Source: Sanderia malayensis (Eukaryota > Cnidaria > Scyphozoa > Semaeostomeae > Pelagiidae). From it: 64,000 bases of DNA. The first letter of the stretch is position 1; every line of letters starts with the position of its first letter. The position numbers and the translations under genes were made by a program. The notes under the pieces are model-generated. The model did no database searches. It was not told the DNA's origin and was given only the letters and a program-made list of their open reading frames with translations. The stretch covers positions 1,054,001 through 1,118,000 of the forward strand of contig RQOL01000876.1 in assembly GCA_013076295.1 (NCBI GenBank), in the 5' to 3' direction. Below, piece after piece: positions 23,830 to 34,668 of the stretch.

Positions 23830-25360
23830 ATTCTGTTTCTTCACAGGAGGTAATTGTTTGCTCAAATAGCTGGGTGAAACTGTTTGAATCCAAGATTACT
23901 TTTAGGTTTTCAGCATTGGGCTGCCTTTGTAAGCTCTGAAGTTGAGATAGCAGCTCCACCTTCATCATTGTAAGGTTTGATGTCAAACTCTCTGCTCTAA
24001 ATTGTATCGAGGCATTGAAAGTCTCCTTGTGCAATTGCATGCCTCTGTAGCAATGGTTTCCTTTTGTAGCTTTGTCTGGTTAGCCTGATGCGATGACTCC
24101 AGCGTCGATCCACCATGATTTATAGCCCATGCAACCATGTCTCTTGTAAAGTATATGCTGTCTCACTCTCAACTGGTGAAATACACCCATTACTATAACA
24201 ATATCTTTATAGACTTCGGGGAACTTCCACAAGATATGGGCAAGGCGAGCATAGACCTGCTCGTCAGAGTGGGCAAATATGTGCTCGACTTCCAGATCCT
24301 TCATCAAATCAAGCAGCCTGTCTAGAAAATGTTAGCATGCATGAAATAGAGGTGGTGGCTTTCTTTAACCAATGGTGAATTCTGGTATTTCTAGCATCTC
24401 GGCCAGATCAGTTGCCGGGTCAATATTTTGTTCTGCGTGTAGTTGTTTCTTGTAATTGTTATAGTTCACCTATAATATAAAGAAAAATAAGATTGTGCTT
24501 GAATTTCTGAAATGTTTTTATGCAACTATTGCTTGGCATAATAGGATTGGAAAACTATAACACAATGTTCAACAGGCCCGTTTTCTCTTTGAAGAACATG
24601 ACTTACATGCAACAATAGTATAACGTTATCAACTAGTGTTACGTCACGTAGTTCTCTACTATCTTTATTTACCATTCTCTAATAGATAATTTTCTGAAAA
24701 AGAAAAACCTGTTGAAAAAGAAAACAAAATTTTACTCTTTTTACCTGGGATCAAGGGTTGAAACGGGGTACAGTTTGTATCATGTGTTGTCTCAGATCCA
24801 GTGTACATGTCCTGTCTGCCATAATTGTTATCAATAGTAAGTAGCGTGCGTTGCGATTCCTTCAGCAAGCTGCTTAGAAACAGTGACACTAGAAGATACC
24901 ATTTTCGCCCAGGCTAGGTTCTGAGCTCTTATGTCGTTGTATGAAATGCAATTCCCAAGCTTATTCATCATTATTGCAACATCTTTGCTACCAGCCATTC
25001 GATGGAGTGTCAGCCCTGACACAATTTCTTTTCCTGATTTATTTTTGAGGATAACCAAAGCTTCCCAGTCAGACGCCAAAGACCAAACTTTTGTTGTTAC
25101 TTGGTTGGAACGTTTTTGCATATCCATGTTCATTGACTTAAAAGTTGTCATCAATGGCAGCATAGATCGTATTATAGAGCTCTTTCAATGGTCCTCTATC
25201 AAGTCTATGGATTAGTTCTTCGGGTGTACAGGGCCATTGCATTACTTCTGCCTTTCTTTTTTCAATTTTTCCTTTCATCATTCGTGCAAAGGCTCGAATA
25301 AGGTAGCTAGTTATCGCGAAGACCATGACCCTTGAGTGTGGAGACTGTGTAATCAAAGGG
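23830..25360 (-). pseudogene. Repeat-encoded ORF family, unclassified
   Basis: Minus-strand pieces at 25356-25138 (AITSYLIRAFARMMKGK), 25163-24831 (VWSLASDWEALVILKNKSGK, LTLHRMAGSKDVAIMMNKL), 24307-24080 (IFAHSDEQVYARLAHILWKF, FHQLRVRQHILYKRHG, WWIDAGVIASG) and 24040-23830 (MQLHKETFNASIQFRAESL) follow one another in the order of a single protein. I recognise it only as a protein recurring as repeats in cnidarian-type genomes and cannot name its enzyme activity. It has several breaks and no intact start. Confidence 0.5.
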
Positions 25361-25845
25361 GTTCATTTCGCTAGAATGTACTATAACGTATCGTCCTACA
25401 GGGTAGAATCCGAGTTATTCTGGGAATTCTTTAGCCAGCTTTTTTAAGTGATGCGACACTACACTATCAGTCCCATTCTCTTCGCTCATGTTTTTCAAGT
25501 CTTCCAGAAGGTCAGTCAGAAGATATAAAATTTTTCTCGAATTATCTTGATCTTTATTTTACAGAAAATGTTTTTCAAGATGTCAGAATTATTTTCTTGA
25601 ATGCGCTCATTTTCGACTTGTTGTATTATTGGGTTAACTGCAAATTTAAGCAGCGTGAATTATGATAGTAGACATCCGCAGCAAAAATGTCATGAAATTC
25701 TCCGCTTATTATCATTTGCAACCTGTTAGCATGCCATCCTTGTCTTTTAAGTACTCTTCTTTGTGATTCAACAACCTTTCTACTGCTTTTTCCTCCGTGC
25801 ACCTTCCGAGACCACCTTGTCTATATTAATTCTCATCGCAATACT
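25361..25845. other. No gene seen
   Basis: Broken minus-strand coding-like sequence between two transposon relics. It contains no motif I can place. Confidence 0.35.
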
Positions 25846-26424
25846 TCAGTTGTTGTCTTTTTTGCTTTTTTGCTTTTCTACTTTTGACGATTTTTTCTCT
25901 GCCTTTTTAACTTTTTCAATGGATTGTTCCAAAGCTCCTCTCAACAAAAACTGACCTGCCTCTATTCCCGGAAACCTGCGAAGAGTATCGCGGAATGTCT
26001 CTTCTTTTTTGAACTGGCATAATGCCATACATGTTGCAGTTTCAAGGGTCCTTTTTGCAACAAACGTTATTTTTGGACAAAATCGCCAAATGATCTCATG
26101 CATGGAATCATTGGGATTCTGTGTCCTATTCCTGCTGCATCGCTTCAAAAGACCTGTGTCAGTGAGCCGTTGAAAAATTGGCACCAGCTTCTTGCCAACA
26201 TCTCAAGGAATTGTCTCATGTTTCCTGTGGGAGCCAGGTTTCTCTTTTTTTGCAATGGCTCCCTTCCAGAAATACCAAGGCATTTTGCCTTCTGGACAAT
26301 GAACATGACTTGGATTCCCATCTGTGGATGTCATCTGGTACAATATTGCAAATATTCTCTTTTTCATAACTACTATGTCATCTGTGTGATCTTTAATACT
26401 ATACATACTATACCTACTATACAT
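25846..26424 (-). pseudogene. MULE-type transposase C-terminal fragment
   Basis: 26424-26203 encodes HVHCPEGKMPWYFWKGAIAK. 26184-25846, one frame over, encodes LTDTGLLKRCSRNRTQNPND and SMHEIIWRFCPKITFV, the conserved C-terminal block of the same Mutator-like family as the fragment at 4738-5238, followed by a Lys-rich tail (EKKSSKVEKQKSKKD). Upstream it ends at a TACTATACATAC microsatellite (26397-26445) that joins it to a Gypsy fragment. The catalytic core is missing. Confidence 0.65.
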
Positions 26425-26444
26425 AGATACTATACATACTATAC

Positions 26445-28110
26445 CATTATCTTGGCTTTCATGTTACCCAGATCGATACTGGTGCTGGTCTTGATAAGAA
26501 AATCAGTACCGAGCAGAAAAGAAAATTTAAAATTACCTACAACATAGCACTCTACATACCATTTACTCTCTCCTAAATCTAATTCAACGGTAGTAGTCCC
26601 TACAATATCTAAATGCTCTCCCGTAGGAGTCTTGGCTGAGACACGGTTATACGTAATGGCTAACGGCGATCGAGAATACTTATTAATTAAACTAAATAAA
26701 TCAAAGTTTATAATTGAAATGCTTGAACCGGAATAAGTTTAATATCGGTTTGATAATCAGCTACACGTCTAGAAAAGGTTACACATTGAAAAATGCACTT
26801 CCATCAACAGTGTTGATAAATGTTTGGGGATTTTCTTCTTCTTCGTCGTCTTTCTTTGCTGCCTCACACCCCATTAAAGCTTCGTGAGGAGCGACATCTA
26901 GTTTTTTGAATTATCTCCTTCTTGCTGTTGCGGTGGTACTCCGTGTCTCCGATGGCACATCTCAACTCGATATGTCCCACTTGTTGACAGAAATTGCAGA
27001 TAGTGCGGCCATCGCTACAACAAAAGTTTTGGCTTTGATTCTCGCTTCCCCTGTTCGGGCCTCGGGACTTGTAAACTGGCTACCGAAATAGCTAGCTTCT
27101 CGACAACGCCTTCTAGTCGGGTTAATCGGTCGCTCACCATTTGCTCTCCGGAGATCGCTGCAACTGCAGTTGTCGTCGATGCCAATAGCTGTCTTCCGCA
27201 TTTGAATCGGTCGGGCTTCACCCAAGGAGCTGTACCATGCGTCACTTGCTCGTTGATCTCTTCCCGCTTTGCAACTTCCACTGCTCTCATGAACGATTTT
27301 GGGTCGGAGATCAGAACTTTTTAATTCTGGGCATAATCCATTGACGAAATGCTCTGGCATCAGTGTGTCTTTGTGTTCATCAGGCATCTCAGAGTGGGCT
27401 TTTCTGACCAACTGCTGAATCTCACGTCCGAAATCGGCTGCGCTTTCTGATTCCCCTTGCTTTCTACCATAGAGATCAGCGTAGTAGAATCTTTGTGCTT
27501 CTTTTGGCATGAATTGCTGGATCAGAGCGGTCTTCAGGTCGTCTAGGTCTACATTGTCCGGTAGTTCATCGTAAAACTGCTGCACGTTCGCATAAGAATG
27601 CAGGCATGATGTCTCTCTGTCGTCTCTGTCACCAGTTGTTTGCCTTTGCAACCCTCCCAAAACTCATTTTTCATTTTCAACATCTTCTCCCAGTTCGCCG
27701 AAGAACTTGCTCGGTTGAACAACGGTTCTGGCTGTTTCTTCGCGCGGCTCACGCCCGTTGTGCATGGTAATGATTCCATTTCCAGCTGTAGGAGTCTTTT
27801 TAATTCTAAAATCGAGTCGATAATTCACAGCGGTCAAAAACACGTCTTGTTATTTTTGCAGTAATATAAATGTTGTTTCAGATGATCTTTTGTCGGCTTT
27901 AGATAAAATAAATTCTTGTTATGCATGGTAACAAGCTCTTCAGTGGCCAAAGCTCTTGGCCTTGCGCCTTTGCCCATCATGTTAGACGTAAATCAGTAAG
28001 TAAAACAGTATAATAGGTATGTACAAAACAGCTGTGAAAATCGGTATTTACAGTGATCATTTCAAAATCGGCAGCGAGTTCCAAATTTCTCAGTTTCTGT
28101 TGATATCCGG
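26445..28110 (-). pseudogene. Gypsy retrotransposon gag-protease fragment
   Basis: A start at 27779 gives an N-terminal gag frame. After a frameshift, 27660-27000 continues with DLKTALIQQFMPKEAQRFYY, LVRKAHSEMPDE and HFVNGLCPELKS. A CCHC zinc knuckle (CNFCQQVGHIELRC, in a third frame near 26970-27010) follows. Downstream, 26700-26445 has an aspartic-protease-like stretch ending in FSFLLGTDFL. The polyprotein is cut at about 26445, before reverse transcriptase. The matching 5' LTR is at 28125-28440. It is a truncated, frameshifted relic. Confidence 0.65.
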
Positions 28111-28124
28111 CTCCTATCACCAAA

Positions 28125-28440
28125 TGTAATCACGGTCTAAGAACTTCAGAACAGAACACAAAATAACCACACACAAGTTTTTCAACTGTAATCCAAAATT
28201 GAAATCAACATGAGATACAGCAAAGCCTCTCGCAAGCACCTTCTGTACCTCTCCGAAACATTCAATCTCCAACCTCCAATCTCTAGTCTACCGCCACTCT
28301 AACGTGTGCCTCCAACATCAATTCAGCACCGTCAGAATGCGAGAGGTCAAGGTACACTTGGTAGATGCCAATTGGCAAATATTACAAATAGGAAATTATG
28401 GCGACGTTTAGCAGACGATAATTAACTATAGAATGTAACA
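28125..28440 (-). repeat. 5' LTR of the minus-strand Gypsy
   Basis: On the minus strand this 316-bp segment starts TGTTACATTC and ends CGTGATTACA, the canonical TG...CA. It is followed by TTTGGTGATAGGAGCCGG, a plausible tRNA primer-binding region, and then gag. No second LTR is present in the window. Confidence 0.65.
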
Positions 28441-29024
28441 CCTAAGTACAAAGAGGAAAACTAAATTAAAACGAGAAGCACACAACGTAAATATGATTTA
28501 TATTCTAATTAGGTTAAAAGACATACGGTAAAATAAAATGAGGCTATACTAAAATAACTGAGTCGTAAACAAGACTGCAACACGACTGCAACCGTATTGC
28601 ACCCCCTGCCCTCTCTAGTTACACCACTGACTATGGGGTAGTCTCTTAAGGAATGCTTTTCAGATTGGTGCATGTCTCCATCTAATGAAGCTACGGACAA
28701 TGGCAAAGATGTAATAGAGTGCCGAAAGGCCTCCTCCAAAGTCATTGACTTTGGTATGATAGTGCCAAAGGCTTGGCAGTCTTCCTTCAATATCTCGGTG
28801 GTGTTTTTTGGCCTTTTCTCTTTCTTAATTCTGATGTCAGCTTGTTTTTCTTAACAGGGGCAGAGAAACTGACACTCCCTTCAACAATTATTAGCTTTTA
28901 TTTTATCAGTTGATTTCTAAGTTGCAAATTGCTACAGAAAGACAGTTTTAATGAGGTCTTGCAAGTGGAATACCATTTACATCAAAGTTTTTACCCGAAA
29001 TTAGGTAAACAAACATTTCTCTGA
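28441..29024. other. No gene; possible hAT end
   Basis: Read on the minus strand near 28635, the sequence CAGTGGTGTAACTAGAGAGG resembles a hAT terminus, but no partner or target duplication was found. No coding content. Confidence 0.3.
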
Positions 29025-29390
29025 AAGTCAGAGGGTAAAGTAATGTCAGGAATTCAGACACCTTGCATATTATATAAGCTCAGTTTCAAGCATGTTCTTT
29101 GGCTGAAATCAACTTGAGATGCTTTCCATCAATGAGATGGTATTTGCAGCTCAATATTTGTGCCATTTTTTTGGTTGTATGGGAGAATTCAGCTAACTTC
29201 TTTTTTTACCCCTTGAATCGTAATATCCTGGACTGCTCATATCTCCTCAAGTGCCCCATCTCGGATTTCTGATCCTTTTCGGGCTCTTTTCATATTGGCT
29301 TTCATATGAAACGTTAAAATTTGAAGTTACCCAGTTTGTTAGTTTGTACAGGTTAATTCCCTCTAACCTTTTAGTCATAAAATGCAAAGA
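29025..29390. repeat. Dispersed repeat, copy B
   Basis: Reverse-complement relative of 10560-10925, sharing TGTCTGAATTCCTGA-, GTTGTATGGGAGAATTC- and CCCCTTGAATCGTAATAT-type blocks in the same order. It lies just left of the Gypsy LTR. Confidence 0.7.
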
Positions 29391-29509
29391 GGTATTTTTA
29401 GTTCTTTATTTTATTTATGTTTGCATTGAGTTGCAAGAGTTCGCATTGACAAAACTACGTTATCTCTTTCTTATACTTCTTGTGAAAAAATGGCCTCCAT
29501 CATTACCTG

Positions 29510-29660
29510 CTGTAATGTCTGAGCAGTACAGTGGAGGAATAGCATCAGTACTGTGGAGAGATAACATGATGTTTGCAGGAGGGATACCATCAGTACAGTG
29601 AAGGCTGTGCAGAAAAGTTCAGAGATAAAATCAGTACTGTGGAGGATTACACAATTCATC
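29510..29660. repeat. Short CAGTACTGTGGAG direct repeats
   Basis: The words CATCAGTACTGTGGAG, CATCAGTACAGTG and ATCAGTACTGTGGAGG recur four to five times within 150 bp just upstream of the LTR. They may mark a small degenerate minisatellite. Confidence 0.5.
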
Positions 29661-29679
29661 TGGGGGATAACACTGAGTA

Positions 29680-30022
29680 TGTAGCGTGGCTATTTTGTAT
29701 CATTATGTGAAATCTAATTTTAGTCCATCACATAATCAATTGTATCATTTTATTTTTAACTTCGTAATCATGTTTTAATCTTTTTGTTCTCGAAATATCT
29801 AAACTTATTTGTTTAGTCGTCATAACCTTTAAATTTATTATAAATACCCTGTAAATGGAATGGTCGTTAGTTAGTTTAGTTTGTTGTGTTCAAGAATAAT
29901 CGAATCAAGAATAAAGTCAGGGAAATGGTTTGTTATATATCGTTCTTCTAGTCGGACAAGATAAAGTTGCCATTCGTAATAATCAATTCGGCTTGGTAAC
30001 TTTATCATTCGCATTGTTACTA
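29680..30022 (+). repeat. 5' LTR of the plus-strand Gypsy (approximate)
   Basis: The segment begins TGTAGCGTGG, contains a TATA-like TTATAAATA at about 29840 and AATAAA at 29910-29915, and ends just before TGGTGGCCACGACGTGA (from 30026), which looks like a primer-binding site. The 3' border lacks a clean CA, so it is approximate. No 3' LTR was found after 40.6 kb. Confidence 0.5.
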
Positions 30023-30211
30023 AATTGGTGGCCACGACGTGACCCGAAAGGCTGCTATATTTATTATATTTCAACTACAAGAATTATTTTACTGATTTTA
30101 CTTGTTCCGGTTTTGTCTTCGAATTTCCAAGCTACATCCGACGCTGTATTTCGTAAACAATTTATTTGCCTTTTATTTACGGACATTTTGAAGAATTGCA
30201 AATATTAAACC

Positions 30212-31150
30212 TTGGACAACATTCCAGGCCCATCCTCTACCGCTCGTACTTTGCCTCTTCTAACTCCAATAGTTCCATATCATAGTCTGAAACTTCCACC
30301 GTTTTGGCCCAACGATGCAAAGGTTTGGTTCGCGCAGATCGAGTCCCAGTTTAAAACTCGTGGAGTTACAGTGCAAGCCACCACGTTTGATCATTTTGTT
30401 GGAGTACTACCGCCCAAAATTGTCCAGGAAATTAGAGATTTACTCATTGATCCACCAACTGTACGACCTTACGAGCATCTCAAGACAGAGCTAATTAAAC
30501 GTACCTCTGCTTCTGAACAAAAGCGTTTGCACCATCTTCTATCTCAGAAGAACTCGGAGATCGCAAACCTTCGCAGTTTTTGAGAGGCATGCAACAACTT
30601 TTGGGGGACAATCTTCTCGAAGAGTCCATCTTTAAGCAGCTCTTCCTGCAAAGGCTGCCCATGAGCGCTCAGCTCATACTGGCTTCCACTGCGGAACAAA
30701 GTTCCCTTAGATGAATTGGCTGCACTAGCAGACAAGATTTTAGAAGTTGCCTTGCCTACACCTGCCATTGCTGCCTTGCAATCAAAACCAACAGCAGAAA
30801 CGCTGTAAAGTTCGTCGTCAAGTGAGATTGCAGAACTTCGAGGGCAAATAAACCAGCTCACTTCGCAAATGCAAGCACTTGCAGAGCACTTCCAGCTTCA
30901 GCCTCCTTCTCACAGACGTCAACAGTCTCGTTCACGATCGCCATTCCGCCACAACTCTTTCGCACAATCTCCAAACTGCCGCCCGACGACCCTTCAGGAG
31001 GATTTTGCTGGTACCACTACAACTTTGGAGCCAGTGCAAATAGATGCAACTCCCAATGCAGTTTTCCTGTCAATTTGCTAGCTCAACAACAACAACAACA
31101 ACAACGACCATCTCACTCTCGACAGTCAGAAAACTTTCAAGCCAGAGACT
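30212..31150 (+). pseudogene. Gypsy gag, frameshifted
   Basis: An open frame from 30212 gives an N-terminal gag domain: LKLPPFWPNDAKVWFAQIES, FDHFVGVLPPKIVQEIRDLL and LIKRTSASEQKRL. After a frameshift at about 30580 it continues with FLRGMQQLLG-like and LFLQRLPMSAQ. It ends with an RRQQSRSRSP-type basic stretch and a CWYH...C zinc-knuckle-like segment near 31005-31060. Frame changes and stops show it is no longer coding. Confidence 0.6.
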
Positions 31151-31228
31151 AATGACGACAAGTTCCCCTGGATTCTCTCCATCCAGCCGTCTCTTTTATG
31201 TCACCGATCGCTACACTGGTACACGTTT

Positions 31229-32414
31229 TTGGTGGATACTGGGGCCGATGTTATTTTTCCCGCCGCTCAGACATTCCAACGTTTTATACGCCAAGTACTC
31301 CGCGGCTTGGACTTTGTATTTGCTTATATCGACGATCTCCTCATCGCCAGCTCCTCAGAGGATGAACATTTTCAGCATATCGACACCCTCTTTGTGCATC
31401 TCACCGAATATGGCATCGTTCTCAACCCTGCTAAATGCGTTTTCAGTGCCTCGTCATTGGATTTCCTCTGACATAACATTTCGCCACGTGGCATTTCTCC
31501 TCTGCGTTCCAAAGTCCACGCTATTGCAGACTTTCTTCCACCCACATCACTTCGCAAGCTTCGTGAATTCCTTCGTCTTGTCAACTTTTACCGGCGATTT
31601 ATACCAAATTGCGCCTCTATCATCCAGCCTCTGACGGATTTACTATCGCCAAAGAAAACAAAGGAGACTTTGCAGTTGTCTGAAGAAGCCCTTACAGCAT
31701 TTCGTGAGATCAAGTCCACATTAACCAATGCTACACTTCTTTTCCATCCTTCTCTGACGTCTTCATATTGTTTAATGGTTGATGCTTCAACTGTTGCCAT
31801 CGGTGGAGTTCTACGGCAACGCATCGACAATAACTGGAACCCTCACAGATTTTTCTCCAAGCGCTTACAACCAGCAAAAAGCAAGTACAGTACCTTTGGT
31901 CGCGAGTTACTTGGCATCTATCTCACAATCAAGCACTTTCGGCACTGCTTGGAAGGTCGAGAATTCTACATCCTGACTGATCACAAGCCTTTAACCTATG
32001 CCTTATCAACATCACCTGATCGTTACTCTCCCCGCGAAACAAGGCATCTTGATTATATTTTGCAATTTACTGCCAACATACATCACGTTAGTGGCAAGGA
32101 AAATGTCGTCGCAGATGCCCTTTCTTGCATGGAACTTAACTCTGTTCAAACCTCAACTATTGCATCCATCAATTTCAACTTGCTTGCACAAGGTCAGCAA
32201 TCTGACCCAGATCTGCCATCATTGCAAACGTCCTCTCTGCAGTTTCAAGAATTTCCATTACCTTCATCTTCCGGCGCCATTCTCTGCGACATCTCAACAG
32301 CCACACCTCGCCCCTACGTCCATTCGCCGTTTCAACGCCTAATTTTCGACAAACTTCATGACCTGTCTCACCCTGGAATCCCAGCTACTCAACGACTAAT
32401 TACACAACGATATG
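31229..32414 (+). pseudogene. Gypsy pol 5' part: protease, RT, RNase H
   Basis: The frame opens with the protease motif VDTGADV and passes within a few codons into the RT motif QTFQRFI and the catalytic YIDDLLIAS. The protease C-terminus and RT fingers are therefore deleted, in frame. A stop at about 31470 follows. The frame from 31490 carries the RT connection (LREFLRLVNFYRRFIPN) and RNase H (CLMVDASTVAIGGVLRQ, YILTDHKPLTYAL), then the chromodomain-less H2C2 integrase zinc region (LSHPGIPATQRLI). It is cut at 32414 by a DNA transposon and resumes at 40010. Confidence 0.75.
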
Positions 32415-32636
32415 TATGGAGTCATGTAGTGGACAAATTGGGTGACTTTGTTTGATGGGATTGAAACACACTTAGTGGAATTGAAATGCATGATTAGTGG
32501 AACCGAAAAGCGTTTTGTGGCATTGAGTTCATTTAGTGGGAGGAGAAACAAGAAGTGATTGACAGGCATTTTAGTGGGTGAATTCACTTAGTGGGTGAAC
32601 GCTCTGAGTGGGTGAATTCACTTAGTGGAAGAACTC
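32415..32636 (+). repeat. Left TIR of IS3EU-like element
   Basis: It is near-perfect with 39782-40003 reversed. It contains repeated TTAGTGGG/TTAGTGGAA words and GGGTGAATTCACTTAGTGG units in its inner half, which may be transposase-binding sites. Confidence 0.9.
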
Positions 32637-33780
32637 TTTTAGGGAGCTTGCTTTTAGTGGGTGAGCTCCGGGGTGGGTAGAATATTTACGTCTGTATAAT
32701 ATTTACAAGTACAATAGCTTAGGCCTTTCGTTCTTATCATGTCATTCCCAAGGCAGAGTCCAGAAACAAATGTACGAGATTACATATTGACAAACTTAAG
32801 ACGTATCTGTCAAAGCTTGGAGCATTTTCCCTTGATGGAAGAAAATCAGATTGACTATGCACTATATAGATTGGAACAAGTCCTTTTACTTTCCATTCAA
32901 AGCCAAGCAATATGGCCAGCTTCAATCGATGACCGAAGCATTGAATTTATGCGCAGGGCCTACACCATTTTAGAGAATTCAGGAGCAGAAGCAATTCATG
33001 TTAACAACCATTCACCTGGTAAACCTGGGGGCATCAGTGGATATTCCAAAAGAAACTTTGAAACTGTATTTAACATATGGTTTCAAAAAGACAAAAATTG
33101 CCGAAATGTTTTCAGTAAGTGCAAAAACAATATCAAGAAGAATCGAATCATATGGTATTCGAAACCTTGTTGTGAGACATTCAGAAATATCAGATTTTGA
33201 ACTTGATACTTCAGTTAGTAATATTTTTCAGCATTTCCCTAACTGTGGAATCAGAAGAATGAAGGGGTTTCTGTTGGCACAGGGTTTAAAAGTACAATGG
33301 TCCAGAGTTCGTGAATCAATGTGGCGAGTTGATCCCTCGGTTTGCTGTTGAGAACAATGCAGCTGAGCACGATACAAAGAAGGAAATATTCAGTACCAGG
33401 AACACTGGCATTGTGGCACTTAGATGGTAACCACAAATTGATTAGGTGGCGTTTTGTGGTGCATGGATGCATTGATGGTTACTCCCGTTATGTCACATAC
33501 CTCCAATGTTCAACAAATAATAAAGCTGCAACAGTGTTACGCCTTTTTCAAAATGCTGTTGAGCAGTTCGGGCTTCCTTCTCGGGTTCGTGGGGATCAGG
33601 GTGTTGAAAATGTAGAGGTCGCTTCTTTTATGTTCAGCCACCCACTAAGAGGTCCAAGAAGAGGAAGTTACATTTCGGCTATCTGTAAAAGGGGGAACGG
33701 GGAATCAGGGAACGGGGAACGGGGAATAGAGAAAAGGGGGAATATGACGTCACACGGTGTCGTATGACGTCATATTCCCC

Positions 33781-33945
33781 CTTTTTCAAATCTGTAAAAG
33801 GGGAATCTGTAAAAGGGGGAATCTGTAAAAGGGGGAATCTGTAAAAGGGGGAATCTGTAAAAGGAGGAATCTGTAAAAGGGGAATCTGTAAAAAGGGGAA
33901 TCTGTAAAAGGGGGAATCTGTAAAAAGGGGAATCTGTAAAAGGGG
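33781..33945 (+). repeat. Tandem array of about 15-17 bp in MITE arm
   Basis: The unit AATCTGTAAAAGGGGG, with variation in the number of A and G, occurs about ten times. A shorter inverted array lies at about 35662-35755 in the other arm. The long frames here encoding LLQIPLFTDSPFYR-type repeats are by-products. Confidence 0.85.
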
Positions 33946-34243
33946 AATAGTTTGCAATTAACTCAAAAATGACGCACTCTTCATGTGGCATTATAATTTA
34001 TTTGTACAGTGCTTTTGTCGTATATTAAGTTATACGTTCTTATCCCTTAAACTGGAAATACACTGAAACAGCAACAAAAGTTAGTCGAAAAGTTGGCTAA
34101 TCATTGTTGTTCCACAATCACGAAACAATAGAAAATTTTCTGAAATTGCAGATTGTTCAGAAGGGCTTAGAACTGTTCAGAGACTGCAAGCAGGCTAACA
34201 AACCCCGGGGCTGTCAGACATACAAGCTGACAGAAAGATAATA

Positions 34244-34668
34244 GGGACCTTTAGATCGAGTACGAAAACGAAAACGAAGACGAAATTCGAGATCACAGGG
34301 CACCGAGGAACTTCGTACTCGTTCTGGAAGTTTCGTTTGTTTAGATGGCCTAACTAATATTTCCTACGGTAGTCCAAGCCTGTCCTCTTTGTTTTGAAAA
34401 AGATTTATGAGGAAATAATTCGGCAAATAGCACTTCTCGCATGTAAAAATGCACGTGCCTACTTTTCCATACAAAATTTTCTCTTTTCGCTTTACTATTT
34501 TCAATTTTAAACTTCGTTGTCTGGAGTACGAAATTTTCCAAAAACTTTGTTGTCTCCCGTGCGAAGACTACGAAATTTTTCGGGTGATTCCCAGGGAGCG
34601 CGCGCAGAACGACACACGCCATCAAATTTCGTCTTCGTTTTCGTTTTCGTACTCGATCTAAAGGTCCC
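34244..34668. mobile_element. 425-bp MITE nested in the MULE-like MITE
   Basis: Ends GGGACCTTTAGATCGAGTACG and its reverse complement, flanked by TAATA on both sides (34239-34243, 34669-34673). Inverted arms include AAAACGAAAACGAAGACGAAA. The flank can also be read as a 3-bp duplication (AAT) with one extra A in the terminal repeat, which would suit Harbinger-type insertion, so the superfamily is open. Non-coding. Confidence 0.8.

Noticed and set aside
33679..33991. Two minus-strand ORFs of 92 and 73 codons with LLQIPLFTDSPFYR-type repeats
   Set aside because: They are translations of the 15-17 bp tandem array in the MITE arm. Frame openness comes from the repeat, not selection.
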